Assembly (NCBI RefSeq): GCF_014204895.1 | Contig: NZ_JACHMF010000001.1 | Coordinates: forward strand, 124,001 to 188,000 | From: Paractinoplanes abujensis | Lineage (GTDB): Bacteria > Actinomycetota > Actinomycetes > Mycobacteriales > Micromonosporaceae | Length of the DNA: 64,000 nt | Direction of reading: 5' to 3' | Part shown: piece by piece, positions 62,701 to 64,000 of the stretch | How positions within the stretch are numbered: the first letter of the stretch is position 1 | Layout: each line of letters starts with the position of its first letter | The notes under the pieces: generated by a model | Seen by the model: only the letters and a program-made list of their open reading frames with translations | Told to the model about the DNA's origin: nothing | The model's database searches: none | Translations under genes and position numbers: made by a program

Positions 62701-64000
62701 CCCACGCCGGTGACGGTGTGGTGTCGGTGCTGGCCCAGACGGTCGAGGATCAAGCTGCGCTGCGCCCTGATGGTGTGTTCGTCCGCCGTCTGGTGCATGC
62801 GCAGGCGCGGGGCCCGGTGAGGTCGTGGACGCCGCGGGGCACGGTCCTGCTGACCGGTGGCACCGGTTCGATCGGTGTCAGTGTCGGCGAATGGCTGGCC
62901 GAGCGGGGTGCGCAGCGGGTGGTCCTGACATCGCGGTCGGGGCCCTCCGCGCCCGGTGTCGCCACGTTGGCCGCCTCGGTCGCGACGGGCGGTTCCGGGG
63001 TCGAGGTCCTCAGCTGCGACCTCGGCTCCCCGGAGCAGGTCGCCGGCATGGTGGGCTGGATCGAGAACACCGGCCCCGGCTTGTCGACGGTGTTGCATTC
63101 GGCGAACCTGCCGTACCTGGCGTGGGTGGAGAACACCGAACGCGAAGGCTTGGCCGCCGCGCTGGGGGCGAAAGCCCTGGGCGCCGTACATCTGGATCAG
63201 GCCACGGCGGGTTTGGATCTGGACGAGTTCGTGTTGTTCTCGTCGATCTCGGCCACGTGGGGCAGTAACGATCACGGCGCGTATGCGGCGGGGAACGCGT
63301 TCCTGGACGGGTTCGCTGAGCAGCGGCGGGCTCGGGGTTTGCCGGCGACGTCGATCGCGTGGGGTGTGTGGGACACCCGCGATTGGGCTGCGGTCGACGC
63401 GGCGATGGAGCAGGGTGCGGGGGCTGTCACGCCGAGCCGGCTGCGGAAGCAGGGCATGAACTTCCTGCGGACCGACCGTGCTCTGGCGGCGTTGGGTGAG
63501 ATTCTGGCCGAGGACGAGACGTTCATCGCCGTCGCCGATGTGGAGTGGGATCGCTTCGCGCCGGTGTTCCGTGCCGCCCGCCCGCGGCCTCTCCTCGACA
63601 CCATCCCTGAAGCCCGTGAGGACGTCGGCCCGGCCCCCACGGCCGAGACGGCCGGCCGCAACGACTATGCCGCCCGTCTGGCCGGGCTGGCCCCGGCCGA
63701 CCGGCGGCGCGCGGCGATCGAGCTGGTCCGTTCGCACGCCACCGCCGTCCTCGGCCTCGGCACCGTCGAGGAGATCCCGGCCGAGCGGGCGTTCCGTGAT
63801 GTCGGGTTCGACTCGCTGACCGCGGTCGAGCTGAGGAACCGGCTCAATACGGCGGCGGGGGTGCGGCTGCCGTCCGCTGCGGTGTTCGACCACCCGAGCC
63901 CCGCGGCCCTGGCCGAACAGATCCTCGCCGAGCTGTTCCAGGAGGAACTGGTGGGGCACAGCGCCGTACTGGACGAATTCGAACGCCTGGCCGCCGGGCT
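41781..64000 (+). CDS. Giant type I PKS, five complete KS-AT-KR-ACP modules (8-12), 3' end outside window
   Basis: The frame is open from ATG 41781 to the window edge, about 7,406 residues. Residues 1-32 (DKKLLETLKKLAADHYEARERV within them) form the coiled-coil N-terminal docking helix that pairs with the C-terminal docking domain of the preceding PKS, so module 7 hands its chain to module 8. KS starts are at 41880, 46254, 50712, 55146 and 59625. All KS, AT (GHSQG, YASH), KR and ACP active-site motifs are present, and DH, ER and TE are absent. The bimodule alternation continues in register across the subunit boundary: even modules 8, 10 and 12 lack the dimerization element and have A2-like KRs; odd modules 9 and 11 have both the element and A1-like KRs. 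After the last ACP (to about 63935) the sequence enters what looks like a C-terminal docking domain (SAVLDEFERLAAG), so the protein probably ends shortly beyond the window. Confidence 0.96.
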   Translation, partial: MADDKKLLETLKKLAADHYEARERVRKLESGAREPIAIVGMGCRYPGDVRGPEQFWELLTAGRDVISPFPADRGWEAFEEEFGGSNQSYVREGGFVYDATDFDAVFFGINPREALAMDPQQRLLLETAWEAIERAGLAPSSLHGSATGVFIGASGSGYESVLPPDDKTLDGYRLTGTVSSVISGRISYVLGLTGPAVTVDTACSSSLVALHQAVTALRGGECTMALAGGVAVMTSPGAFMEFAEQGGMAASGRSKAFADGADGIGWGEGAGVLLLERLSDARRNGHQVLAVVRGSAVNQDGASNGLSAPNGPSQRRVIRAALANAQLTTGEIDVVEAHGTGTALGDPIEAGALLATYGQDRPEGRPLWLGSVKSNIGHLQCAAGVAGIIKMVLALRHEHLPRTLHAESPSAHIDWTAGHVELLQQARDWPAGDRPRRAGVSAFGVSGTNVHVILEEAPAAAEVPVAVVEPVVPGVPAWLVSGHSAAALADQAGRLREHMIARPDLNAADVAWSLATTRSVFEHRAVVLGGDLVAGLASVATGQPAPGVVSGQVAPGGIGRTVFVFPGQGSQWVGMGRELAGASPVFAARLAECAAALAPYVEWELDDVLAGRHGFEAADVVQPALWAVMVSLAAVWRAAGVQPDAVVGHSQGEIAAAAVAGILSLDDAARVVALRSKALGALAGRGGMLSIAEPVGAVQDRIADFGDRLSIAAINGPSATVVSGEPSALRELQDACGDVVRTRLIPVDYASHGPQVEELRAEILAVLDGIAPGAADIPMVSALTGEWLSGPDMDAGYWYASLREPVEFDRAVRVLAGSGHGVFVEASPHPVLVPVIEDQITIGTLRRDDGGAQRLVTSFAEAFVSGVPVQWAAVLGRGETVPLPTYAFQRRRFWPEIRQVTARAAWAVNDWRYRITWQPADMPAGPLHGTWLLVGDDPSAPAIAEALTRRGAEVVTTGVDGLDSVLAGAVGVVSLLALDETPDAEFPWVPRGTAATVDLVRAVQQSGVEVPVWVLTRGAVQTGAGEVTSSPAQTAVWGLGRAVGLERPGLWGGLIDLPVEFDARAGDGLVSVLAQRVEDQAALRPDGVFVRRLVHAQARGPVRSWTPRGTVLLTGGTGSIGVSVGEWLAGRGAQRVVLTSRSGPSAPGVATLAASVATGGSGVEVLSCDLGSPEQVAGMVGWIENTGPGLSTVLHSANLPYLAWVENTEREGLAAALGAKALGAVHLDQATSGLDLDEFVLFSSISATWGSNDHGAYAAGNAFLDGFAEQRRARGLPATSIAWGVWDTRDWAAVDAAMEQGAGAVTPSRLRRQGMNFLETTKALTALGEILAEDETFIAVADVEWDRFAPVFRAARPRPLLDTIPEAVEEAERAAVAEAAGRGEYASLLAAMPVAERLRTVIDLVRSHATAVLGLESAEEIPAERAFRDVGFDSLTAVELRNRLNTAAGVRLPSTVVFDHPSPKALAEEIITRLLGSDARQVTSVVVQAPTEPIAIVGMACRYPGGVRSPEELWDLLADGGDAISGFPVDRGWDTEALFDPDPDAEGSTYVTEGGFVTGVAEFDADFFGISPREALAMDPQQRLLLETSWEAIERAGIDPASLKGSMTGVFVGAATSGYIAVASGDPEAEAHLITGNALSVLSGRISYVLGLVGPAVSVDTACSSSLVALHQAVTALRGGECSMALAGGVMVMADPMEFVGFSRMRVLASDGRCKAFAEGSDGMGIAEGAGMVMLERLSDARRNGHPVLGVIRGSAVNQDGASNGLSAPNGPSQQRVIRAALANARLSAADVDVVEAHGTGTELGDPIEAGALLATYGEDRPAGEPLWVGSIKSNIGHAQQAAGIAGVIKMVLALGHGKLPQTLYAETPSSHVDWSAGTVRLLQQARDWSAGERTRRAGVSAFGISGTNAHVIIEEAPVAEPMPADEPEGLPVLAPSLPVWLVSGRSAAALAGQAGRLREHLLGRPDLNPADVAWSLATTRTVFDHRAVVLGEDSLPGLASLATDRPAPDVVTGLVAPGGIGRTVFVFPGQGSQWVGMGRELAESSPVFAVRLAECGRALAPYVDWDLDDVLAGRHGFEAASVVQPALWAVMVSLAAVWQAAGVRPDAVVGHSQGEIAAAAVAGILSLEDAAKVVALRSKALGALAGRGGMLSVAESVEAVRSRLSGFGDRLAVAAVNGPSATVVSGEPSALRELQDACGDVVRTRLIPVDYASHGPQVEELRAEILGVLAGVAPRPADIPMVSALTGEWLSGPEMDAGYWYASLREPVEFDRAVRVLAESGHGVFVEVSPHPVLIPVIEDHITIGTLRRDDGGGLRLLTSFAEAHVAGVTLDWPAVLHGGRAVDLPTYAFQRRSYWPEGQPVGVREVSAGDAEFWAAVEGGDPDELAATLNIDGGGLSDLLPALADYRRRSQADAAVADWRYRVSWAPVADSRAVLSGRWLVVGVDVEGVGSVLAGRGAEVVGVSGVEQLAGIDGSGVAGVVSTAALDSGSGLVATLGVLRAGLSAPVWVLTRGAVGTGAGDPVLSAVQAQVWGLGVVAGLELADRWGGLIDLPAVLDGKAGDRLVSVLAGNGEDQVAIRPAGIMGRRLERVPRPSSKGSWTPAGSVLVTGGTGGVGAITAGWVAERGAGRVVLTSRSGPAAGGVAELVASIAGAGTGVDVVAADIADRGAVSGLLEWVGPELSSVFHAAGVGLQRPVEQVTAEDLAYVLAGKAGGAALLDELTADRQLDAFVLYSSGAGTWGSGGLSAYGAANAYLDALCESRRARGLVATSVVWGLWAGVGMAAGEGGDRLLDFGMEGIDAERGMRALGQILDAGEGTVAVAGFDWPSFVPTYTLRRPSSLLSGLPEVRAILEAEQRPAEEPAGSELVSRLRGMSPGEQRQVLTDSVRAHAAAVLGHESAEAVLPQRAFKDLGFDSVGAVELRNRLSAAVGVRLPSTLVFDYPNAAALAEFIRGELVGTGAADSAVQVVAAAGGEPIAIVGMGCRYPGDVRGPEQFWELLTSGTDAISGFPADRGWEAFEAEFGSGRAYVREGGFIYDVADFDPSFFGINPREALAMDPQQRLLLETAWEAIERAGLAPSSLHGSATGVFIGASHSGYDSNLPVDDASLDGYRLTGSVSSVASGRISYVLGLTGPALTVDTACSSSLVALHQAVSALRGGECTMALAGGVAVMTSPGAFMEFAEQGGMGSSGRCKAFSDSADGIGWGEGAGMVLLERLSDAQRNGHQVLAVIRGSAVNQDGASNGLSAPNGPSQRRVIRAALANAQLTANDIDAVEAHGTGTSLGDPIEAQALLATYGQGRPDDHPLWLGSVKSNIGHLQTAAGVAGVIKMVLALQHGHLPRTLHADTPSSHVDWSAGNVQLLQRSQEWPAGDRPRRAGVSAFGVSGTNVHVILEEAPAAAEVPVAVVEPVVPGVPAWLVSGHNAAALAGQAGRLREHIIARPDLDPADVAWSLATTRSVFEHRAVVLGGDLPAGLASLATGQPAPGVVTGQVAPGGIGRTVFVFPGQGSQWVGMGRELAESSPVFAARLAECGRALAPYVEWELDEVLAGQHGFEAASVVQPALWAVMVSLAAVWQAAGVQPDAVVGHSQGEIAAATVAGILSLDDAARVVVLRSRSLSALAGRGGMLSVAEPVEAVRSRLSGFGDRLAVAAVNGPSSTVVSGETEALRELQDACGDAVRTRLIPVDYASHGPQVEELRAEILGVLAGVAPRPADIPMVSALTGEWLSGPEMDAGYWYASLREPVEFDRAVRVLAESGHGVFVEASPHPVLIPVIEDQITIGTLRRDDGGAQRLLTSFAEAFVAGVSVDWSLILGGGETVALPTYAFQRRRFWPELPEVASTSLDDWRYRITWQPADMPAGPLNGTWLLVGDDPSAPAIAEALTRRGAEVVTTGVDGLDSVLAGAAGVVSLLALDETPDAEFPWVQSGLASTVDLVRTVQQSGLEVPVWLLTRGAVQAGAGEVTTGPVQTGTGEVTSSPVETGAGEVTTSPAQTAVWGLGRAVGLERPGLWGGLIDLPVEFDARAGDGLVSVLAQRVEDQAALRPDGVFVRRLVHAQARGPVRSWTPRGTVLLTGGTGSIGVSVGEWLAGRGAQRVVLTSRSGPSAPGVATLAASVATGGSGVEVLSCDLGSPEQVAGMVDWIEDSGPGLSTVLHSANLPYLAWVENTEREGLAAALGAKALGAVHLDQATSGLDLDEFVLFSSISATWGSNDHGAYAAGNAFLDGFAEQRRGRGLPTTSIAWGVWNTRDWDAVDAAMEQGAGAVTPSRLRKQGMNFLRTDRALAALGEILAEDETFIAVADVEWDRFAPVFRAARPRPLLDTIPEAREEAEPAPATATTERGGYASELAAMPVAERLRTVIDLVRSHATAVLGFESAEEIPAERAFRDVGFDSLTAVELRNRLNTAAGVRLPSTVVFDHPSPKALAEEIITRLLGSDARQVTSVVVQAPTEPIAIVGMACRYPGGVRSPEELWDLLANGGDAISGFPTDRGWDVEGLFDPDPDAEGSTYVTEGGFITGVAEFDADFFGISPREALAMDPQQRLLLETSWEAIERAGIDPVELKGAGIGVFVGAATSGYLDAASTDADAQAHLITGNALSVLSGRISYTLGLVGPAVSVDTACSSSLVALHQAVTALRGGECSMALAGGVMVMADPMEFVGFSRMRVLASDGRCKAFAEGSDGMGIAEGAGMVMLERLSDARRNGHEVLAVIRGSAVNQDGASNGLSAPNGPSQQRVIRAALANARLSAADVDVVEAHGTGTELGDPIEAGALLATYGEDRPAGEPLWVGSIKSNIGHAQQAAGIAGVIKMVLALGHGKLPQTLYAETPSSHVDWSAGTVRLLQQARDWSAGDRTRRAGVSAFGISGTNAHIVLEEAPAADQAPPAPAPVSLPVLASDRPAWLLSGRTAAALAGQAGRLREHLLARPDLNPADVAWSLATTRSVFDHRAVVLGADPVLGLLSVATGRPAAGVITGEVPAGAGRTVFVFPGQGSQWVGMGRELAGASPVFAARLAECGRALAPYVEWELDDVLAGRHGFEAADVVQPALWAVMVSLAAVWQAAGVKPDAVVGHSQGEIAAAAVAGILSLEDAARVVALRSKALGALAGRGGMVSIAEPVGVVRERIAGFGDRLSIAAINGPSATVVSGEPSALRELQDACGDVVRTRLIPVDYASHGPQVEELRAEILAALNGITPREADIPMVSALTGRWLTGVEMDAGYWFASLREPVEFDRAVQVLSQAGHGVFVEVSPHPVLIPVIEGLVTIGTLRRDEGGVQRLLSSLAEAFVAGVEVDWRAVLGGGRTVALPTYAFQRRHFWPRPVERVVQAWSGSSVEAGFWAAVEQGDAGALAQLLGVDPSEIGVDALADWRRRERGDASVADWRYRVTWAAVADTEAVLTGRWLVVGDDTEGIGSVLAERGAEVVGVSGVEQLAGIDGSGLAGVVSTAALNGGLSGGSDVVSAGVLATLDLLRTLDGVAPLWVLTRGGAAVDAAVDPVQAQVWGLGVVAGLELADRWGGLIDLPAVLDARAASRLVSVLAGNGEDQVAIRPAGMVGRRLERAPRPVTGRSWTPRGSVLVTGGTGGVGAITAGWVVERGAGRVVLTSRSGPAAGGVAEVAASIAAAGAAVEVVACDIADRASVTALLDWVGPELSSVFHAAGVGSRTPVEQVTADDLAYVLSGKVGGAALLDELTADRDLDAFVLYSSGAGTWGSGGLSAYAAANAHLDALCESRRARGLVATSVVWGLWAGVGMAAGEGGDRLLDFGMEGIDAERGMRALGQILDAGEGTVAVAGFDWPSFVPTYTLRRPSSLLSGLPEVRAILEAEQRPAEEPAGSELVSRLRGMSPGEQRQVLTDSVRAHAAAVLGHESAEAVLPQRAFKDLGFDSVGAVELRNRLSAAVGVRLPSTLVFDYPNAAALAEFIRGELVGTGAADSAVQVVAAAGGEPIAIVGMGCRYPGDVRGPEQFWELLTSGTDAISGFPADRGWEAFEAEFAAGRNYVREGGFIYDVADFDPGFFGINPREALAMDPQQRLLLETAWEAIERAGLAPSSLHGSATGVFIGASHSGYDTSLPVDDHSLHGYRLTGSVSSVASGRISYVLGLTGPALTVDTACSSSLVALHQAVSALRGGECTMALAGGVAVMTSPGAFMEFAEQGGMGSSGRCKAFSDSADGIGWGEGAGMILLERLSDAQRNGHQVLAVIRGSAVNQDGASNGLSAPNGPSQRRVIRAALANAQLTAADVDAVEAHGTGTSLGDPIEAGALLATYGRERREDRPLWLGSVKSNIGHLQTAAGVAGVIKMVLALQHGHLPQTLHADTPSSHVDWSAGNVKLLQEARDWPDTGQPRRAGVSAFGVSGTNVHVILEEAPAAAEVPVPASTPVLPGVPAWLVSGHSAAALAGQAGRLREHVIARPDLDPADVAWSLATTRSVFEHRAVVLGGDLLAGLASVATGQPAPGVVSSQVAPGGIGRTVFVFPGQGSQWVGMGRELAESSPVFAARLAECAAALAPYVEWDLDDVLAGRHGFEAADVVQPALWAVMVSLAAVWQAAGVKPDAVVGHSQGEIAAAAVAGILSLDDAARVVALRSKALGALAGRGGMLSVAEPVGVVRERIAGFGDRLAVAAVNGPSATVVSGETEALRELQDACGDAVRTRLIPVDYASHGPQVEELRAEILAVLDGITPRAADIPMVSALTGQWLSGPEMDASYWYASLREPVEFDRAVRVLAESGHGVFVEVSPHPVLIPVIEDQITVGSLRRDDGGAQRLLSSLAEAYVAGVGVDWGSVLSHGTTVDLPTYAFQRRRFWPELPEVASTSLDDWRYRITWQPADLPAGPLHGTWLLVGDAPEAPAVTEALTRGGAEVVTTDVHGLGSVLAGAAGVVSLLALDETPDTEFPWVQSGLASTVDLVRTVQQSGLEVPVWLLTRGAVQTGADDRTTSPAQTAVWGLGRAVGLERPGLWGGLIDLPAEFDAHAGDGVVSVLAQTVEDQAALRPDGVFVRRLVHAQARGPVRSWTPRGTVLLTGGTGSIGVSVGEWLAERGAQRVVLTSRSGPSAPGVATLAASVATGGSGVEVLSCDLGSPEQVAGMVGWIENTGPGLSTVLHSANLPYLAWVENTEREGLAAALGAKALGAVHLDQATAGLDLDEFVLFSSISATWGSNDHGAYAAGNAFLDGFAEQRRARGLPATSIAWGVWDTRDWAAVDAAMEQGAGAVTPSRLRKQGMNFLRTDRALAALGEILAEDETFIAVADVEWDRFAPVFRAARPRPLLDTIPEAREDVGPAPTAETAGRNDYAARLAGLAPADRRRAAIELVRSHATAVLGLGTVEEIPAERAFRDVGFDSLTAVELRNRLNTAAGVRLPSAAVFDHPSPAALAEQILAELFQEELVGHSAVLDEFERLAAG
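41880..46205 (+). other. PKS module 8: KS-AT-KR-ACP, A2-like KR
   Basis: First module of the second PKS. The KS is even-type but GC3-rich, with GRSKAFADGADG where others have GRCKAFSD. The AT starts near 43461. There is no dimerization element (AWAVNDWRYRITW). The KR core is near 45105, with ISATWG and SNDHGAYAAGN. ACP Ser codon 46080-46082. Confidence 0.92.
46254..50665 (+). other. PKS module 9: KS-AT-DE-KR-ACP, A1-like KR
   Basis: Odd-type KS. The AT starts near 47850. The dimerization element is the GGDPDELAATLNIDGG variant, otherwise seen only in module 3. The KR core is near 49596, with YSSGAGTWG and SGGLSAYGAAN. From 50055 onward the KR end and ACP (Ser codon 50535-50537) are identical to module 11. 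Confidence 0.92.
47052..47405 (+). repeat. 354-bp KS repeat, copy 1 (module 9)
   Basis: Identical to 55944-56297 (offset 8892), covering the two KS histidine motifs and part of the KS C-terminus. Confidence 0.85.
50055..50859 (+). repeat. 805-bp repeat, copy 1 (module 9 KR/ACP to module 10 KS)
   Basis: Identical to 58968-59772 (offset 8913) over the KR end, the ACP, the inter-module linker and the first about 150 bp of the next KS. Confidence 0.88.
50712..55100 (+). other. PKS module 10: KS-AT-KR-ACP, A2-like KR with a 36-bp triplication
   Basis: Even-type KS (SGTDAISGFPADRGWEAFEAEF). The AT starts near 52290 and has GHSQGEIAAATVAG. There is no dimerization element. The structural half of the KR carries three tandem copies of a 12-residue unit at 53658-53765. 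The KR core is near 53997, with ISATWG and SNDHGAYAAGN. ACP Ser codon 54972-54974. Confidence 0.92.
53658..53765 (+). repeat. Three tandem 36-bp in-frame repeats in the module 10 KR
   Basis: Units 53658-53693, 53694-53729 and 53730-53765 each encode 12 residues of the form VQTGAGEVTTSP, with small changes. The sibling even modules have one copy in the same place before QTAVWGLG. The frame is kept, so the KR structural subdomain gains 24 residues. Confidence 0.9.
55146..59580 (+). other. PKS module 11: KS-AT-DE-KR-ACP, A1-like KR, mosaic
   Basis: The KS shares a 354-bp identical block with module 9. The AT starts near 56742. The dimerization element matches module 7 and the following KR structural half matches module 5 (SGGSDVVSAGVLATLDLL). 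The KR core is near 58507, with a private GSRTPVEQVTADD and SGKVGG, then YSSGAGTWG and SGGLSAYAAAN. From 58968 it is identical to module 9. ACP Ser codon 59448-59450. Confidence 0.92.
55944..56297 (+). repeat. 354-bp KS repeat, copy 2 (module 11)
   Basis: Identical partner of 47052-47405; the copies differ immediately on both sides (GTC/GTG, then TCT/AGT codons). Confidence 0.85.
58968..59772 (+). repeat. 805-bp repeat, copy 2 (module 11 KR/ACP to module 12 KS)
   Basis: Identical partner of 50055-50859. It crosses a module boundary, so the exchanged unit does not respect the KS-to-ACP module definition. Confidence 0.88.
59625..63935 (+). other. PKS module 12: KS-AT-KR-ACP, A2-like KR, last of the second PKS
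   Basis: The first about 150 bp of KS are identical to module 10, then diverge (FAAGRNYVREGGF). The AT starts near 61203. There is no dimerization element. The KR core is near 62838, with ISATWG and SNDHGAYAAGN. The ACP region (DYAARLAGLAPADRRRAAI; Ser codon 63813-63815) is unlike the other even modules, as expected for the edge of the array. Confidence 0.92.

Noticed and set aside
63936..64000. Thioesterase at the end of the second PKS
   Set aside because: The visible tail looks like a docking domain; no GxSxG-type TE sequence is present before the window ends.
10486..64000. Assigning the cluster to a known product such as a polyene macrolactam (salinilactam or lobosamide type)
   Set aside because: Those lines need many DH-containing, malonyl-specific modules; here all twelve are DH-less and methylmalonyl-type.

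Overview
The window is high-GC actinomycete DNA with GTG starts, GC-rich third positions, a LuxR-type LAL regulator and very long type I polyketide synthase (PKS) genes. It looks like the core of one biosynthetic gene cluster in a filamentous actinomycete. The genus cannot be fixed from sequence alone. I do not recognise the cluster as that of a compound I can name.

Layout. Bases 1-2709 (+) are the 3' end of an upstream PKS gene (AT tail-DH-KR-ACP-tail). Convergent to it is a minus-strand group of three genes: a LAL regulator (5457-8348), a KamA-family radical SAM aminomutase (4025-5356) and a fold-type I PLP enzyme (2741-4009). A 1.18-kb non-coding stretch (8349-9530) separates this group from a plus-strand operon. 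That operon holds a proline-iminopeptidase-like hydrolase (9531-10478), a 10,431-residue PKS with seven modules (10486-41781), and a second PKS whose visible part has five modules (41781 to beyond 64000). The second PKS is joined by a TGATG overlap.

Assembly line. All twelve complete modules are KS-AT-KR-ACP. Every AT carries GHSQG and YASH, the methylmalonyl-CoA signature. No DH, ER or TE is present in them. They alternate strictly: odd modules have a dimerization element before an A1-like KR, and even modules lack the element and have an A2-like KR with His three residues before the catalytic Tyr. The PKS is therefore a tandem array of about 8.8-8.9 kb bimodules. It shows long identical stretches and mosaic junctions, which point to recent duplication or gene conversion. 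The predicted chain is a long run of propionate units carrying a hydroxyl at nearly every beta carbon.

How the genes may work together. An aminomutase, a PLP enzyme and a VinJ-like aminoacyl-removing hydrolase beside a modular PKS is the signature of beta-amino-acid-primed macrolactam pathways. Known members of that class are mainly polyenes, so a polypropionate-polyol macrolactam would be unusual. The LAL regulator has TTA as its second codon, which suggests bldA-dependent timing. The module 1 KR (catalytic Ser to Cys) and the module 3 KR (cofactor-side Asp to Asn) may be impaired.
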